A DNA stretch of 64,000 nucleotides, taken from contig CBDAPU010000002.1 of NCBI GenBank assembly GCA_965198875.1, forward strand, positions 3,719 to 67,718, in the 5' to 3' direction. The notes below the pieces were generated by a model that saw only the letters and a program-made list of their open reading frames with translations, ran no database searches and was not told the origin of the DNA. Position numbers and translations under genes: made by a program. Shown here one piece after another: positions 39,214-48,788 of the stretch; position 1 is the stretch's first letter, and each line of letters begins with the position of its first letter. This DNA comes from CBDAPU01 sp965198875. GTDB lineage: Bacteria; Pseudomonadota; Gammaproteobacteria; Eutrophobiales; Eutrophobiaceae.

Positions 39214-40467
39214 TCACCGATCAATCTCCCCAAAGACAATATCCTGGGTGCCGATCACCGCCACCACATCGGCCAGCATGTGCCCCCTCACCATCTCATC
39301 CATGGCGGATAAATGCACGAAGCCCGGCGCACGGATCTTAAGACGATAGGGCTTGTTGGCGCCATCGGACACCAGATAAATACCGAACTCCCCCTTAGGG
39401 TGCTCCACGGCCGCATAGACCTCGCCTTCAGGCACACAATAACCCTCAGTGAATAACTTGAAGTGATGAATGAGCGCCTCCATATCCCCCTTCATCTCTT
39501 CTCGCCTCGGCGCCACCAGCTTGTGATCATCAATGATCACCGGCCCCGGATTGGCGCCGAGCCAGTCTATACATTGCTTGATAATGTGGTTTGACTGGCG
39601 CATCTCTTCCACCCGCACCAGATAGCGATCATAACAATCGCCATTCACGCCCACCGGTATGGCAAAGTCCAGTCTGTCATACACTTCATAGGGTTGTTTT
39701 CTACGCAGGTCCCATTGCACGCCGGAGCCTCTTAACATCGGCCCGGTAAAGCCGAGCTCCACCGCCCGCTCGGGCGTGACGAGGCCGATGCCGACCGTGC
39801 GCTGTTTCCAGATCCGGTTGTCCGTCAATAATGTTTCATACTCATCAATGCAGGTCGGGAAACGTTCAGTAAATGATGCAATAAAATCCAGCAACGAGCC
39901 CTGACGATTTGCGTTCAGCTCCGATACTTCTTTTTGCGAGCGATTTGCAGTGATCTCATATTGGGGCATGGTGGCGGGCAGATCCCGATACACCCCGCCG
40001 GGGCGGTAGTAGGTGGCGTGCATACGGGTGCCGGAGACCGCCTCGTAGCAATCCATGAGATCCTCACGCTCACGGAAGCAGTATAAGAACATGGTCATGG
40101 CGCCAATATCCAGGCCGTGCGCCCCCAGCCACATCAGGTGGTTGAGAATGCGCGTGATCTCATCAAACATCACGCGTATGTATTGCGCCCTGATCGGCGG
40201 GGTGACGCCGAGCAGTTTTTCAATGGCCAGGACATAGGCGTGTTCATTGCACATCATGGAGACGTAATCCAGGCGATCCATATAGCCGATGCTCTGGTTA
40301 TAGGGCTTGCTCTCGGCGAGTTTTTCCGTGCCCCGGTGCAACAGGCCAATGTGCGGATCGGCGCGCTCGATGACCTCGCCGTCCATCTCCAGCACCAGCC
40401 GCAACACCCCATGCGCCGCTGGATGCTGCGGGCCGAAGTTCATGGTCATGTTTCTGATCTCAGGCAT
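39214..40467 (-). CDS. nuoD: NADH-quinone oxidoreductase subunit D
   Basis: A 417-residue subunit forming the quinone pocket with NuoB. Diagnostic N-terminus [17 protein letters not shown] with the quinone-binding His, [14 protein letters not shown], and a C-terminus ending in IVFGEIDR. Separate from nuoC (not fused). Confidence 0.97.
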   Translation of the reverse strand: MPEIRNMTMNFGPQHPAAHGVLRLVLEMDGEVIERADPHIGLLHRGTEKLAESKPYNQSIGYMDRLDYVSMMCNEHAYVLAIEKLLGVTPPIRAQYIRVMFDEITRILNHLMWLGAHGLDIGAMTMFLYCFREREDLMDCYEAVSGTRMHATYYRPGGVYRDLPATMPQYEITANRSQKEVSELNANRQGSLLDFIASFTERFPTCIDEYETLLTDNRIWKQRTVGIGLVTPERAVELGFTGPMLRGSGVQWDLRRKQPYEVYDRLDFAIPVGVNGDCYDRYLVRVEEMRQSNHIIKQCIDWLGANPGPVIIDDHKLVAPRREEMKGDMEALIHHFKLFTEGYCVPEGEVYAAVEHPKGEFGIYLVSDGANKPYRLKIRAPGFVHLSAMDEMVRGHMLADVVAVIGTQDIVFGEIDR

Positions 40468-40475
40468 AAGGCCTC

Positions 40476-41165
40476 CTACTCCGCCCCCTTGCTGGCGTCC
40501 GCTTTGACATAACGATTATCATGGCGGATCACCTTAGGCACCAGCACCCGGTTCTGTATGCTCACCGGTTGATAGACCACCCGGCCCTGATCCGGGTCAT
40601 AGCGCACTTCCACATTGCCCTCCAGGGGAAAGTCCTTGCGGAAAGGATGGCCGATAAAACCGTAATCGGTGAGAATACGTCTTAGATCAGGGTGACCTTC
40701 AAAAATGATCCCGAACAGATCGAAGGCCTCGCGCTCAAACCAGTTGGCGCCCGCCCAGATTGGGGTGACGGAGGGGAGCTTCGCCGGTTGGCCAGAGACA
40801 AAACAACGCACCCGAAGGCGCTGGTTGTGGGTTAAGGATAACAGGTGATAGATGACCGCAAACCTATCTTCCATCTCTTGCGTGTCGATATACACGCCCT
40901 CGCTGACGCCACGACTGAACCCCGTGCTGGTGGTCTTCTCCGTCTCCCAATCCGCCCGCCCAAAGCTGAGATAGTCTATGCCGCATAGATCAGATAGCTG
41001 TTTGAAGCCCAGCGCATCATCGTCACTGAGCACCCGACACACCCCCAGCAGATCGGCCGGTTTGACGTCAATGCTTAGCTGGCCTGTTGCGATTTTATCC
41101 TTCACGATCTTATCGCCAAACCGCTCACGCAGGCAGTGGAGCAAGGTGTCCGGGGTTTGTGTCAT
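40476..41165 (-). CDS. nuoC: NADH-quinone oxidoreductase subunit C
   Basis: A 229-residue 30-kDa-type subunit with the family segments [31 protein letters not shown] (positions ~140-165) and [15 protein letters not shown]. It lies 8 nt upstream of nuoD. Confidence 0.96.
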   Translation of the reverse strand: MTQTPDTLLHCLRERFGDKIVKDKIATGQLSIDVKPADLLGVCRVLSDDDALGFKQLSDLCGIDYLSFGRADWETEKTTSTGFSRGVSEGVYIDTQEMEDRFAVIYHLLSLTHNQRLRVRCFVSGQPAKLPSVTPIWAGANWFEREAFDLFGIIFEGHPDLRRILTDYGFIGHPFRKDFPLEGNVEVRYDPDQGRVVYQPVSIQNRVLVPKVIRHDNRYVKADASKGAE

Positions 41166-41180
41166 CGGGATCGGGCGAGG

Positions 41181-41666
41181 CTATCTTTTTATTGTGTTGG
41201 TGTTGGTGCGTTTGATTTTCTTTTGTAACTGCAACACGCCGAACAGCAACGCCTCCGCCGTGGGCGGGCAGCCGGGCACGTAAATGTCCACCGGCACAAT
41301 GCGATCACAGCCGCGCACGACAGAGTAGGAGTAGTGATAATAACCGCCGCCATTGGCGCATGAGCCCATGGAGATCACCCATCTGGGCTCGGCCATCTGA
41401 TCGTAGACCTTGCGCAGGGCGGGGGCCATTTTATTGACCAGGGTACCGGCCACGATCATGACGTCTGACTGTCTCGGGCTCGGCCTGAAAATGACGCCGA
41501 AGCGATCCAGATCATAACGAGCGGCGCCGGCATGCATCATCTCCACTGCACAGCAGGCCAGACCAAAGGTCATCGGCCACATGGAGCCGGTCCTCGCCCA
41601 GTTCACCAGATTGTCCACCGTGGTGGTGACGATGCCGTGTTCGTGAATTGTCTCTTCTGCACCCAT
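41181..41666 (-). CDS. nuoB: NADH-quinone oxidoreductase subunit B
   Basis: Carries cluster N2, the terminal [4Fe-4S] center before quinone. All ligand cysteines are present: tandem CC in [16 protein letters not shown] and PGCPP. I chose ATG 41666 ([11 protein letters not shown]), which avoids overlapping nuoA; upstream starts would extend into nuoA. Confidence 0.96.
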   Translation of the reverse strand: MGAEETIHEHGIVTTTVDNLVNWARTGSMWPMTFGLACCAVEMMHAGAARYDLDRFGVIFRPSPRQSDVMIVAGTLVNKMAPALRKVYDQMAEPRWVISMGSCANGGGYYHYSYSVVRGCDRIVPVDIYVPGCPPTAEALLFGVLQLQKKIKRTNTNTIKR

Positions 41667-41671
41667 GTGAC

Positions 41672-42058
41672 TTACTCCCATTCCAGGGCGCCCTTGCGCC
41701 ATTCATAGATAAAGCCGACCACCAACACCCCGAGAAACATCATCATCGCCCAGAAACCGGCCAGGCCAATCTCTCTCAAGGCAAGGGCCCAGGGAAAAAA
41801 GAAGGCGATTTCCAGATCAAAGATAATAAACAGGATGGCGATCAGGTAATAACGCACATCGAATTGCATGCGCGCATCTTCAAAGGCCTCAAACCCGCAT
41901 TCATAGGGGGATTGCTTCTCACTGTCCGGTCGATTTGGCCCCAGGAAATAGCCGAGGGTGAACAACACGGCGCCAAAACCCAGGCCAACAACCAGGAAGA
42001 TCAGGATTGGTAAGTAGTTCTCCAGCATCTGTAGCCCCCTATCGGGCGCTATCCGCAT
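41672..42058 (-). CDS. nuoA: NADH-quinone oxidoreductase subunit A
   Basis: A 128-residue, three-helix subunit and first gene of the operon. Motifs: [20 protein letters not shown] and [14 protein letters not shown]. The operon promoter is expected just upstream of 42058. Confidence 0.96.
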   Translation of the reverse strand: MRIAPDRGLQMLENYLPILIFLVVGLGFGAVLFTLGYFLGPNRPDSEKQSPYECGFEAFEDARMQFDVRYYLIAILFIIFDLEIAFFFPWALALREIGLAGFWAMMMFLGVLVVGFIYEWRKGALEWE

Positions 42059-42502
42059 GGGCGCCCTTTGTTATCCATCAAGGTGATATTTGATCAGTGC
42101 CTGATTATACCTTCATCATGCTGACCTGCCAGCAGAAAAACGACTTAAAGGCCGGTTTTCGCCTGATTTCCGGCGTGGCGGGCGCTTGTGGCCGGTATCG
42201 GGTTTTGCCCTGAGGTGTCCAAGATGCACGACCGATCACCCCGATGGCAACGAGGAGATGAGGACAAGCCGGTAGCGAATACCCTATTGGCGATAAGGAT
42301 CGGGAGCAAACCGTGATGCCCGCATCATTGCACATGACTACCTACAGGCGGATCATGATTGGCGAATGACCGACTCCCATAAAAGAACATGACCTTAAAA
42401 CGCAAAAGAGAGGTCGATGGAAGACCTTCTATTTACGCCCCTGTTGCAACTGGTGGAAAACCCCTTAAACGCTGGGCGATATGACGATCATACCGGCAGG
42501 GC
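42059..42502 (-). other. Intergenic region upstream of nuoA
   Basis: About 440 nt holding the nuo promoter region and the 3' flank of the TonB-receptor gene. A 76-codon minus-strand frame (42105-42335) has no family similarity and a composition unlike protein. I see no defined operator or terminator. Confidence 0.5.
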
Positions 42503-44593
42503 TTAAAACGAAGCACGCATGCCGAACACACCGGAGCGCCCCGGTAATGGCGCTATCTCTTTAACGAAAGAGGTGTGCCGACGTATCTCCTCATCAAGCA
42601 AATTGTCGGCGCTGGCGAATAGCGTCACGTTACTCTGCGCCAACTTGAACGTATAACCGGCGTCAATACTCAGCATGTTATAGCCCGCTGTGCTGCTCTC
42701 CAGCGGGGCTATGTTGTTTTGTTCATTAACACGGATGTAATCGGCGGAGGCGAACCAGGGGCCGCGTGCGTATTTCAAACCGGCGCCAAAACGCCAGGGC
42801 GTGATACGCGGCAGATCAACATTACCGCTACGCTGCCCTTGCACATAATCCGCCCATAGGCGTGCATCCAGGGTAGTGCGGTCATCCTCTAGCACACGTA
42901 TCCCCCCTTCTATTTCAAAACCATAAAAATCAGCATTATCCTGTGTGTGGGATACCAACAGTAATTCTTCATCATCCTCTGCAGGCAGGATATTGGCCGG
43001 CTCGCCATCGAAATCTTCATGAACCCGATCAGCCACACCGTCATTGTTCCGATCCTGCTCCTGCAGGAAGATAAAATCATCGATCTGGTTGTAGAAGAGG
43101 TTGGCGGTAAACGTCAACCGACCGGCAATTTTGCGCCAGTAAATATCGATATTGGTGGACTTCTCCTTATGCAAACCGGGATCACCAACTTCAAATGTTG
43201 TTGTCGCCAGATGTTGGCCATTCGAGTATAACTCTTCGATTGACGGCGCCCGCTGTGCGTGGGTGATGGCTAAACCAAATTGATAACCTCTCGCATAATC
43301 CCGGTTCACCCCAACTGAAAGGCTGAGCAGATCATGAGCAGCTTGAAGGCCGGTGTTTGTCTGCACTTCCTGGTGCTCATACCTGCCCCCCAGATCCACA
43401 TGCCAGCGCCCAAAATCACTTTTCTCCAACACGAATACGGCGATGGACTCCAGCTCCGATGGCAACACAAAGCTCTCCTCCCCGATAGCGGCAAAATCCT
43501 TATGGCGATAATGAATGCCCAATGCGCCATCCCATGAACCAACAGCGGCATGGACAAACTCAATGCGACCTTCTATTTCATCATTATCAAGGGCGGTGCC
43601 AATCTCACCACTGGCTTCCACTTCATCGTGTTCATAGTCATTATAGGCCCAACGGACCTGCACCTTGCGAAGCCCGGTAACGGGCTCGTTAAGTGTCGCT
43701 TGAAGATCATAGCGGGTTTGTTGCATATCAATCCGCACACCGCCTTCCTCTTCTTCATCGTCTGTCGCCTCCTCATCCCCTTCGCCCTCATCGTGATGAT
43801 GCTCACCAGGCACACCATAATCGCTGGTGAGACGGCTAACGGCAAAACCGATAAAACCACTCTCGCCAACATAAGACAAACCACCAGCCAGGCTCCTGGT
43901 CTGCACACTGCTGTTCTCCAGCGTGCCCTGCCCGGGTTCATCCGGGTCTAATTCGGCAAAACCGGGAATAGCATAATCATGCGTATCGCGCACCATGCCA
44001 TCAACATGAACCGCAACATTGCCGGCACCGGCATTCATACTGCCGGCGCCCGTGATACCATCGGAGACGGTTTCATAACGCAGAGACAGATCCGCCTCCA
44101 GGCTTTCCGGTACATATCGGAGTATGCGGTCATTGACTAGGTTGACCACCCCGCCACTGGCGCCACTGCCAAACAACAACGTCGCCGGGCCCCGAAAAAT
44201 CTCCAGTTGTCTGGCGAATATGGGCTCAACGGGGACGGCGTGATCAACACTGATATTGGCGACGTCCATGGTGCTGATCCCGTTTTCCAGCACACTGATC
44301 CGGCTGCCGGCAAGGCCACGAATGATGGGCCGGCCCACACCCGGACCAAAATCAGAAGCAGAAACGCCCAGCTCATTGGCGATGGTCTCGCCAATATTAC
44401 CGACACTGCGGGTCTCCAACTCTTCCCTTGTGAGCACCTGCACAGGCTGAGAGAGGTGACTATCAAACTCACCTAGGGGATCAGCGGTGATGATAACCTC
44501 AGGGAGCTCTCTCCCATCAGCATAGATGGCGGGTGAATGCGTAATAAAAGCAATAATAAAACAACTGATAATTCTTAAACAGAACTGTGGCAT
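42503..44593 (-). CDS. TonB-dependent receptor, ZnuD-like (zinc uptake)
   Basis: A 696-residue outer-membrane receptor. Signal peptide 1-25, TonB box-like LPEVIITADP, then a plug domain (RPIIRGLAGSRISVLENG, DHAVPVEPIFARQLEIFRGPATLLFGSGASGG, given here as separate family segments) and a 22-strand barrel. An extracellular loop near 270-295 is rich in His, Asp and Glu (EHHHDEGEGDEE, DDEEEEGG), as in zinc receptors of the ZnuD type. Ends in a C-terminal Phe (MRASF), typical of barrels. The metal is inferred. A small His/Cys secreted protein is encoded just upstream. Confidence 0.85.
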   Translation of the reverse strand: MPQFCLRIISCFIIAFITHSPAIYADGRELPEVIITADPLGEFDSHLSQPVQVLTREELETRSVGNIGETIANELGVSASDFGPGVGRPIIRGLAGSRISVLENGISTMDVANISVDHAVPVEPIFARQLEIFRGPATLLFGSGASGGVVNLVNDRILRYVPESLEADLSLRYETVSDGITGAGSMNAGAGNVAVHVDGMVRDTHDYAIPGFAELDPDEPGQGTLENSSVQTRSLAGGLSYVGESGFIGFAVSRLTSDYGVPGEHHHDEGEGDEEATDDEEEEGGVRIDMQQTRYDLQATLNEPVTGLRKVQVRWAYNDYEHDEVEASGEIGTALDNDEIEGRIEFVHAAVGSWDGALGIHYRHKDFAAIGEESFVLPSELESIAVFVLEKSDFGRWHVDLGGRYEHQEVQTNTGLQAAHDLLSLSVGVNRDYARGYQFGLAITHAQRAPSIEELYSNGQHLATTTFEVGDPGLHKEKSTNIDIYWRKIAGRLTFTANLFYNQIDDFIFLQEQDRNNDGVADRVHEDFDGEPANILPAEDDEELLLVSHTQDNADFYGFEIEGGIRVLEDDRTTLDARLWADYVQGQRSGNVDLPRITPWRFGAGLKYARGPWFASADYIRVNEQNNIAPLESSTAGYNMLSIDAGYTFKLAQSNVTLFASADNLLDEEIRRHTSFVKEIAPLPGRSGVFGMRASF

Positions 44594-44669
44594 CTGGATC
44601 GCTCCTCATAATCAACACAGAAATAACGGGCGCAGGAATAACGCAAGGCGTCATTCAATAAAACCCAAT

Positions 44670-44966
44670 CTAGCTATTTGTGGAAGAGGGATAAGGTGGC
44701 GCGCGCGCCAGACTTTGATGTGAACAAGCTGAGCGATAAACAGGCTCAGCATACTGAAAAACCGTATTGGTAGCCTGTGTTGTTGCAGGTGCATGGAGAG
44801 CTGATGTGGCGGCGCTGTCAAAGGCAGTTTGAAGCAAACATTCAATACAGGCATGCTCGGCTACTTGCGGATCATGCTCAGACTCGTGGGCAAGCGCTAC
44901 CGCCTGTGCGAATAACACCAGGAAAGTCAGTACCCAGCCCAACCATGTTGTACGCATCAAACCCAT
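44670..44966 (-). CDS. Small secreted protein upstream of the zinc-type receptor
   Basis: A 98-residue protein: hydrophobic signal (residues ~8-25), then a motif HESEHDPQVAEHACIECLL containing His, Glu and a CxxC. Small CxxC/His proteins often precede TonB zinc receptors; they may bind metal in the periplasm (inference). Probably co-transcribed with 42503-44593 (76-nt gap). No named family assigned. Confidence 0.6.
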   Translation of the reverse strand: MGLMRTTWLGWVLTFLVLFAQAVALAHESEHDPQVAEHACIECLLQTAFDSAATSALHAPATTQATNTVFQYAEPVYRSACSHQSLARAPPYPSSTNS

Positions 44967-45490
44967 AATAAGAAAGTACCGCTGAGGGCGCCCACCTGCT
45001 TAATCTGCTTAACTCACCATCGACCCGGGAATGTTCATTCTCGAAGCGCACTCCCTTTGAGGCCCTGTTAATGTGTATTGACGGCACTATACGTCCATGA
45101 GCGGTTTAACGCAAGCAGGCGGCTTTTGATGGGGACGATAAAAACTCCCGCAAACGCCGCCCGTCAGTCGTCTATTGCGGTCGAGCGGCGCAGGTTTATA
45201 GGGCATCATGACGATGACGCCCTCGCCAGGCCACAACCGCCCACCTCGGATCTGCTCATGATCACCTTGTGACATCCGCCCGGCGTGGCCCGTGTTTGCT
45301 CTGCCCACCTCATTGGATAAAAGAGACGACAACCGGGTTAATGCGAGATTAGGGAAAGTTGTGCACAACAGTTTGTTTCAAAAGCCGGGGCGTTGAGATG
45401 ACGACTTTTTATCCTGTTAATTTCTCTTCGCGCCGCTACCTTATAAAATCTTAAATCCGAACGATATGAATAATAAACACCCTGATGTTT
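44967..45490. other. Intergenic stretch, left edge of the accessory zone
   Basis: About 520 nt without a convincing gene. A 93-codon minus frame (45087-45368) shows no family similarity. The receptor operon promoter should be within 44967-45090; I could not identify a Zur-type palindrome. Confidence 0.45.
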
Positions 45491-45796
45491 TTATTGCATA
45501 TTGCCATTATCGTTAGAGCGGTCTGTAAATGAAGCGGCTGGAAGATGACGTTCATCGGAATCCGGCAGTATGACGACAATGTTCTTGCCTTGAGTGATAG
45601 CGATACGTGGCGGTATCCCCTCTCCGCCAATGACCTTAACCGGTTTGCCGATGCTGTTGTCGGCCCGGCCATCGGTGTAGCCACTGCCAGCACTGGCATC
45701 ATAGTCATAAACCCAGGTGCTGGGGGCGGCGTGGCTACCGCCCGCATCAAAAGTCAAGATTTGAACCGATCTGCTTTCCTGATCTACTCCAATCAT
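45491..45796 (-). CDS. Hypothetical protein, possibly a PilY1-like C-terminal fragment
   Basis: 101 residues with an AAGGA-type Shine-Dalgarno upstream. The middle (IGKPVKVIGGEGIPPRIAITQG, across ~49-70) is loosely like the C-terminal beta-propeller end of PilY1-type pilus proteins, but the match is weak. The body is soluble with no signal peptide. Could be a fragment. Confidence 0.35.
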   Translation of the reverse strand: MIGVDQESRSVQILTFDAGGSHAAPSTWVYDYDASAGSGYTDGRADNSIGKPVKVIGGEGIPPRIAITQGKNIVVILPDSDERHLPAASFTDRSNDNGNMQ

Positions 45797-46039
45797 TACC
45801 TTTTATCCTTAATCTCCACAACAAGATATGTTCTTATCCCACAGACCCCTTCCAAATAATTCAAAATACATTTTGATTTTTCGCAGATTTCTCCAGCTTT
45901 GCAAACTGATTTAATATTTGTCGACAATCAAAGGCACTTCACTATTTAGATGTATACGGTCTAAAACCTGAGGGCATTGCATAGACGCTGTCCTTAAACT
46001 CTGGGCACGTGGTTTTGTACAAAGGCGGGTGGTGGGTCA

Positions 46040-46402
46040 GTGGTGGAGAGTCAAGAAGTCGTTGATGTATTGCATTTCAAAAATGAATGGCTACACAATG
46101 AATTGCATGTCAACCCGAATGAGCTGCGCTTGTTGTTTGCCGATGGTGAATCAATGGAGCCGTCGATACGATCAGGCGATATCTTGCTGGTCAACGTCAG
46201 TGATCAGAGGGTCCGTATTGATGGGATCTACGTCTTACGGCTGGATGGTGTCCTGCTGGTGAAGCGCTTACAGCGTTTGCCCGGTAATGTGATCAAGGTA
46301 TCCAGTGACAACGCCGTCTACGGTCCTTATGAGATCACGGCTGACACTCTGGATGACTTTGCGGTGATTGGCCCTGTGGTGTGGGTGGGTAAGCGAATTT
46401 GA
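46040..46402 (+). CDS. S24/LexA-like peptidase domain, phage repressor C-terminus
   Basis: 120 residues corresponding to the C-terminal dimerisation/self-cleavage domain of CI/LexA-type repressors. The catalytic Ser is in GESMEPSI and the catalytic Lys in LLVKRLQRLPG. The N-terminal helix-turn-helix is absent upstream, so it is either a truncated repressor or a stand-alone S24 protein. It lies at the left side of the decayed prophage. Confidence 0.7.
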   Translation: MVESQEVVDVLHFKNEWLHNELHVNPNELRLLFADGESMEPSIRSGDILLVNVSDQRVRIDGIYVLRLDGVLLVKRLQRLPGNVIKVSSDNAVYGPYEITADTLDDFAVIGPVVWVGKRI

Positions 46403-46692
46403 GGTTTGCCAAGCAGGAGATAGTAGGTATAAAAAAATATCTTTGTTTTATTTGTATTGGCAACTATCAACACTCATGTGTTTGCTGGCGATAGTTTTCG
46501 CCAGGTCAGCTATTTTAAGGATGGCTCACGAAACTGCATATTTACCATTGAGATGTCTGGGAATACTGATCCGAGCAGGGCGGAAGCCTACGTAAGCGAA
46601 CAAATGAACACTGCCATGTAGATGATGGCTGTTTATTTGTACCCTGCGGGTAGTGCTATATGGTTGTGTCCAGTAATAAATTCAGCGTTAAG

Positions 46693-47480
46693 CTAAACGC
46701 TTTGCAGGTATTTATTTACATCATTAGTTAGAGTTTCAATCAGTTTTTTCTGCGTATCCGACTTTTCGCCATCAGGCAACCCTTCGGATAATTTAAGTGA
46801 GATGGCAATGTTCTGAGATAATACCAACTTCTGATGATACTCGCTCATTTTCATGACGGACTTGCTGTATAAGTAAAAAAATACTGCCGCTATAAACTCA
46901 CCAAAGGCACCTGCTCCAACGGTAATTTTAGATGCCTCCAATTCGGGTTCTATAAACATGGCAATAATTCCTGCGATCAAGACACCGAGTCCGACTGATG
47001 CCGCTGTTACGCTTAAGGTAAAGCTTTTATCAGCCTGAGTTTGCGTTTGTAAGTAATACCTATCCAAATGATTGAGATTAAGTTTAACAAGATTATTAAA
47101 AAATCATTTTGTAGTTCCTCTTGAAGCCGCTTCTCCTTTTCTTGGAGCTGTTCATCCTTGTCAAATTTTGCTCTGGAGAACAGTTTTTTGATCAAGGCAT
47201 ATGGGCTGTAAAGTAGAAATGCATAAAAATACGATGTGAAAATACAACCCAATAATATAGCTATTAATTCTAATATAGTTATTAATTCACCCTTCGATAA
47301 GCTTTCTAATAAACCTTGAAAAGTAGAATCCTCGACAGCGATAAAAAAAGTCAGCACTATCATTGTAAATAATGAAAAAACTAACCAATGAAAGCCAACC
47401 CATGACCAAGCAGGTTTTGGGGGTGTTTTAGAGTTTGCGGGTTCGGAGTCTGCCGGATTCATATTATTCTCCTCATACAC
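46693..47480 (-). pseudogene. Membrane protein with TRADD-N-associated-type 2TM domain, frameshifted
   Basis: Two overlapping minus frames look like one gene. The 5' part (47480 to about 47104) encodes two hydrophobic segments and an acidic coiled stretch ending QEELQNDF. The 3' part (to 46693) encodes a two-helix domain starting RYYLQTQTQADKSF, resembling TRADD-N-associated membrane domains. The frames join if one T is added to the T6 tract (47098-47103 on plus), giving a protein of about 260 residues. This could be a decay mutation, phase variation or a sequencing error. The family appears in conflict/signalling contexts; function unknown. Confidence 0.6.
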
Positions 47481-47587
47481 ACAACTATTCGAAAGTATAG
47501 CAGGCTATAGATGCCCTGCTACATTCAAATGGTTTGTTCAAGAGGCAACTTCCGCCCCACCCCTTCTGCTAATGGTGGGGGCAAACC

Positions 47588-47639
47588 TCATTAAAACGCT
47601 CTAATAGAGTCCCCTCATCCATGCCGCCACACTGGGCGG
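47588..47639 (+). repeat. Left arm of a 52-bp inverted repeat
   Basis: TCATTAAAACGCTCTAATAG-type block (47588-47609), 11 variable bases, then ATGCCGCCACACTGGGCGG (47621-47639). The same blocks with identical spacing occur in inverse orientation at 50708-50759. The second block forms a hairpin (ATGCCGCC with GGCGGCAT). Confidence 0.85.
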
Positions 47640-47642
47640 CAT

Positions 47643-48056
47643 TAAACTCAGTCCGAACTTTACCCTGGACGAACTTGAGGCTTCCCAGACCGCTTTGCGC
47701 CGGATGTGACCATTAACCATCTTGAGCGTCTCTGCCAGAAAGTGCTACAGCCCATCCGTGATTATTCCGGGCCGGTGCATGTCTCCAGTGGCTATCGTTG
47801 CCCAGCCTTAAACAGGCGCATTGGCGGTTCGCCCCGCTCGCAACACTGCCAGAGTGAGGCCGCCGATATCGTCATTGCGAATGTCAAACCCATCGAGGTC
47901 TACCGCTGGGTGGTGGCTACCGGTCTGCCCTTTGACCAGCTGATCGAGGAAGGCAACTGGACGCACATCAGTTATACCGATAACCCCAGAGGCCAGGTGC
48001 TCACCGCCCACTTTGAGAACAGCAAGGCGATTTACAGCGAGGGGCTGACGGCGTGA
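47643..48056 (+). pseudogene. Phage-type M15 peptidase (endolysin-like), frameshifted near 47702
   Basis: The C-terminal 116 residues (from 47706) are an M15A D-Ala-D-Ala carboxypeptidase-like domain: VHVSSGYRCPALN, the zinc-site segment SQHCQSEAADI, and WTHISY with the third ligand. The N-terminal piece (KLSPNFTLDELEASQTALRR) lies in another frame at 47644-47702, so a one-base deletion splits the gene. The segment begins immediately inside the left repeat arm, so the original start may have been lost. Confidence 0.7.
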
Positions 48057-48096
48057 TGCTTATTTTCATTTCAACACACCTGAAGAATGTTCTGCT

Positions 48097-48474
48097 ATGA
48101 AGTTGTTTGTTTTACTGATCTGTTTAGCACTCGTAAGCGGCTGCGGCCCCCTGCCCTGTAACCCCCAGGGCAATGCCGGTATCACCAACGTGGCGATGGA
48201 AGGCTGTGACGCCGATGAGGGCATAGACGGCCAGTTGTTCTGTGACATTCACATCCTCGATGGTAAAGAGAAGACCAATGTGGATGTCAAGGTAGTCAGA
48301 GATCTTGAGAACAACATGGCGGCGGGGACGTCAACCGGGCAACGGCATCCGAGATGGGTGAGCCCACCTTCAAGATGTATTCCATGCGCCAGCGGGAGTG
48401 GAAGACCATCCTGGAAGAGCTGGCCACTTTCGTCATCAACCGCCGCTATGACCCATCAGGGGAAGAGACGCTGA
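48097..48474 (+). CDS. Small prophage lipoprotein, 3' end scrambled
   Basis: Starts with a lipoprotein signal (MKLFVLLICLALVSGC, lipobox LVSGC) and a Cys-rich body up to about residue 75. Beyond about 48320 the frame enters sequence that is coding in another frame for the portal-like fragment, so the true C-terminus is probably missing. Position after a peptidase suggests an Rz1-like or other lysis lipoprotein (inference). Confidence 0.5.
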   Translation: MKLFVLLICLALVSGCGPLPCNPQGNAGITNVAMEGCDADEGIDGQLFCDIHILDGKEKTNVDVKVVRDLENNMAAGTSTGQRHPRWVSPPSRCIPCASGSGRPSWKSWPLSSSTAAMTHQGKRR

Positions 48475-48788
48475 TTGACGTCTTTCATCCCGATCCGGAC
48501 TTCATACCAAAGGCGGTGTTCCCGGAACTCACCACCCGTGACACCACGAAGTACGCCTCGGCCTTGCAGCAGGTCACCGTGGCCGTGGGTCTGGGGGTGG
48601 AGCGGGGGTTAATGCCGGAGCTATTGGCGGTTCGGATTATTCAGACCATTGCCGAGCGTTTAGGGGTGGAGTATGAGGCCGAGGCCGAGCTAGATGCGGC
48701 CAGAGAGGAAGCGGCGGAGCGGGCTGAGAACGATGTGTTTCAGGGCCATGAGGATGAGCTATCTGACGATGGCGTAAATGATGGATGA
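48330..48788 (+). pseudogene. C-terminal fragment of a phage portal-like protein
   Basis: The frame, open from upstream of the ATG at 48354 (GDVNRATASEMGEPT), runs to 48788. The C-terminal end is acidic (GHEDELSDDGVNDG), as in portal proteins preceding a MuF head gene, and it overlaps the MuF start by 11 nt. The N-terminal three quarters are missing. Confidence 0.5.

Noticed and set aside
42105..42335. 76-codon ORF upstream of nuoA
   Set aside because: Composition unlike protein (rich in Arg, Ser, Pro), no ribosome site, no similarity.
45087..45368. 93-codon ORF in the gap after the zinc-type receptor
   Set aside because: No similarity and no ribosome-binding site; likely chance frame in GC-rich DNA.
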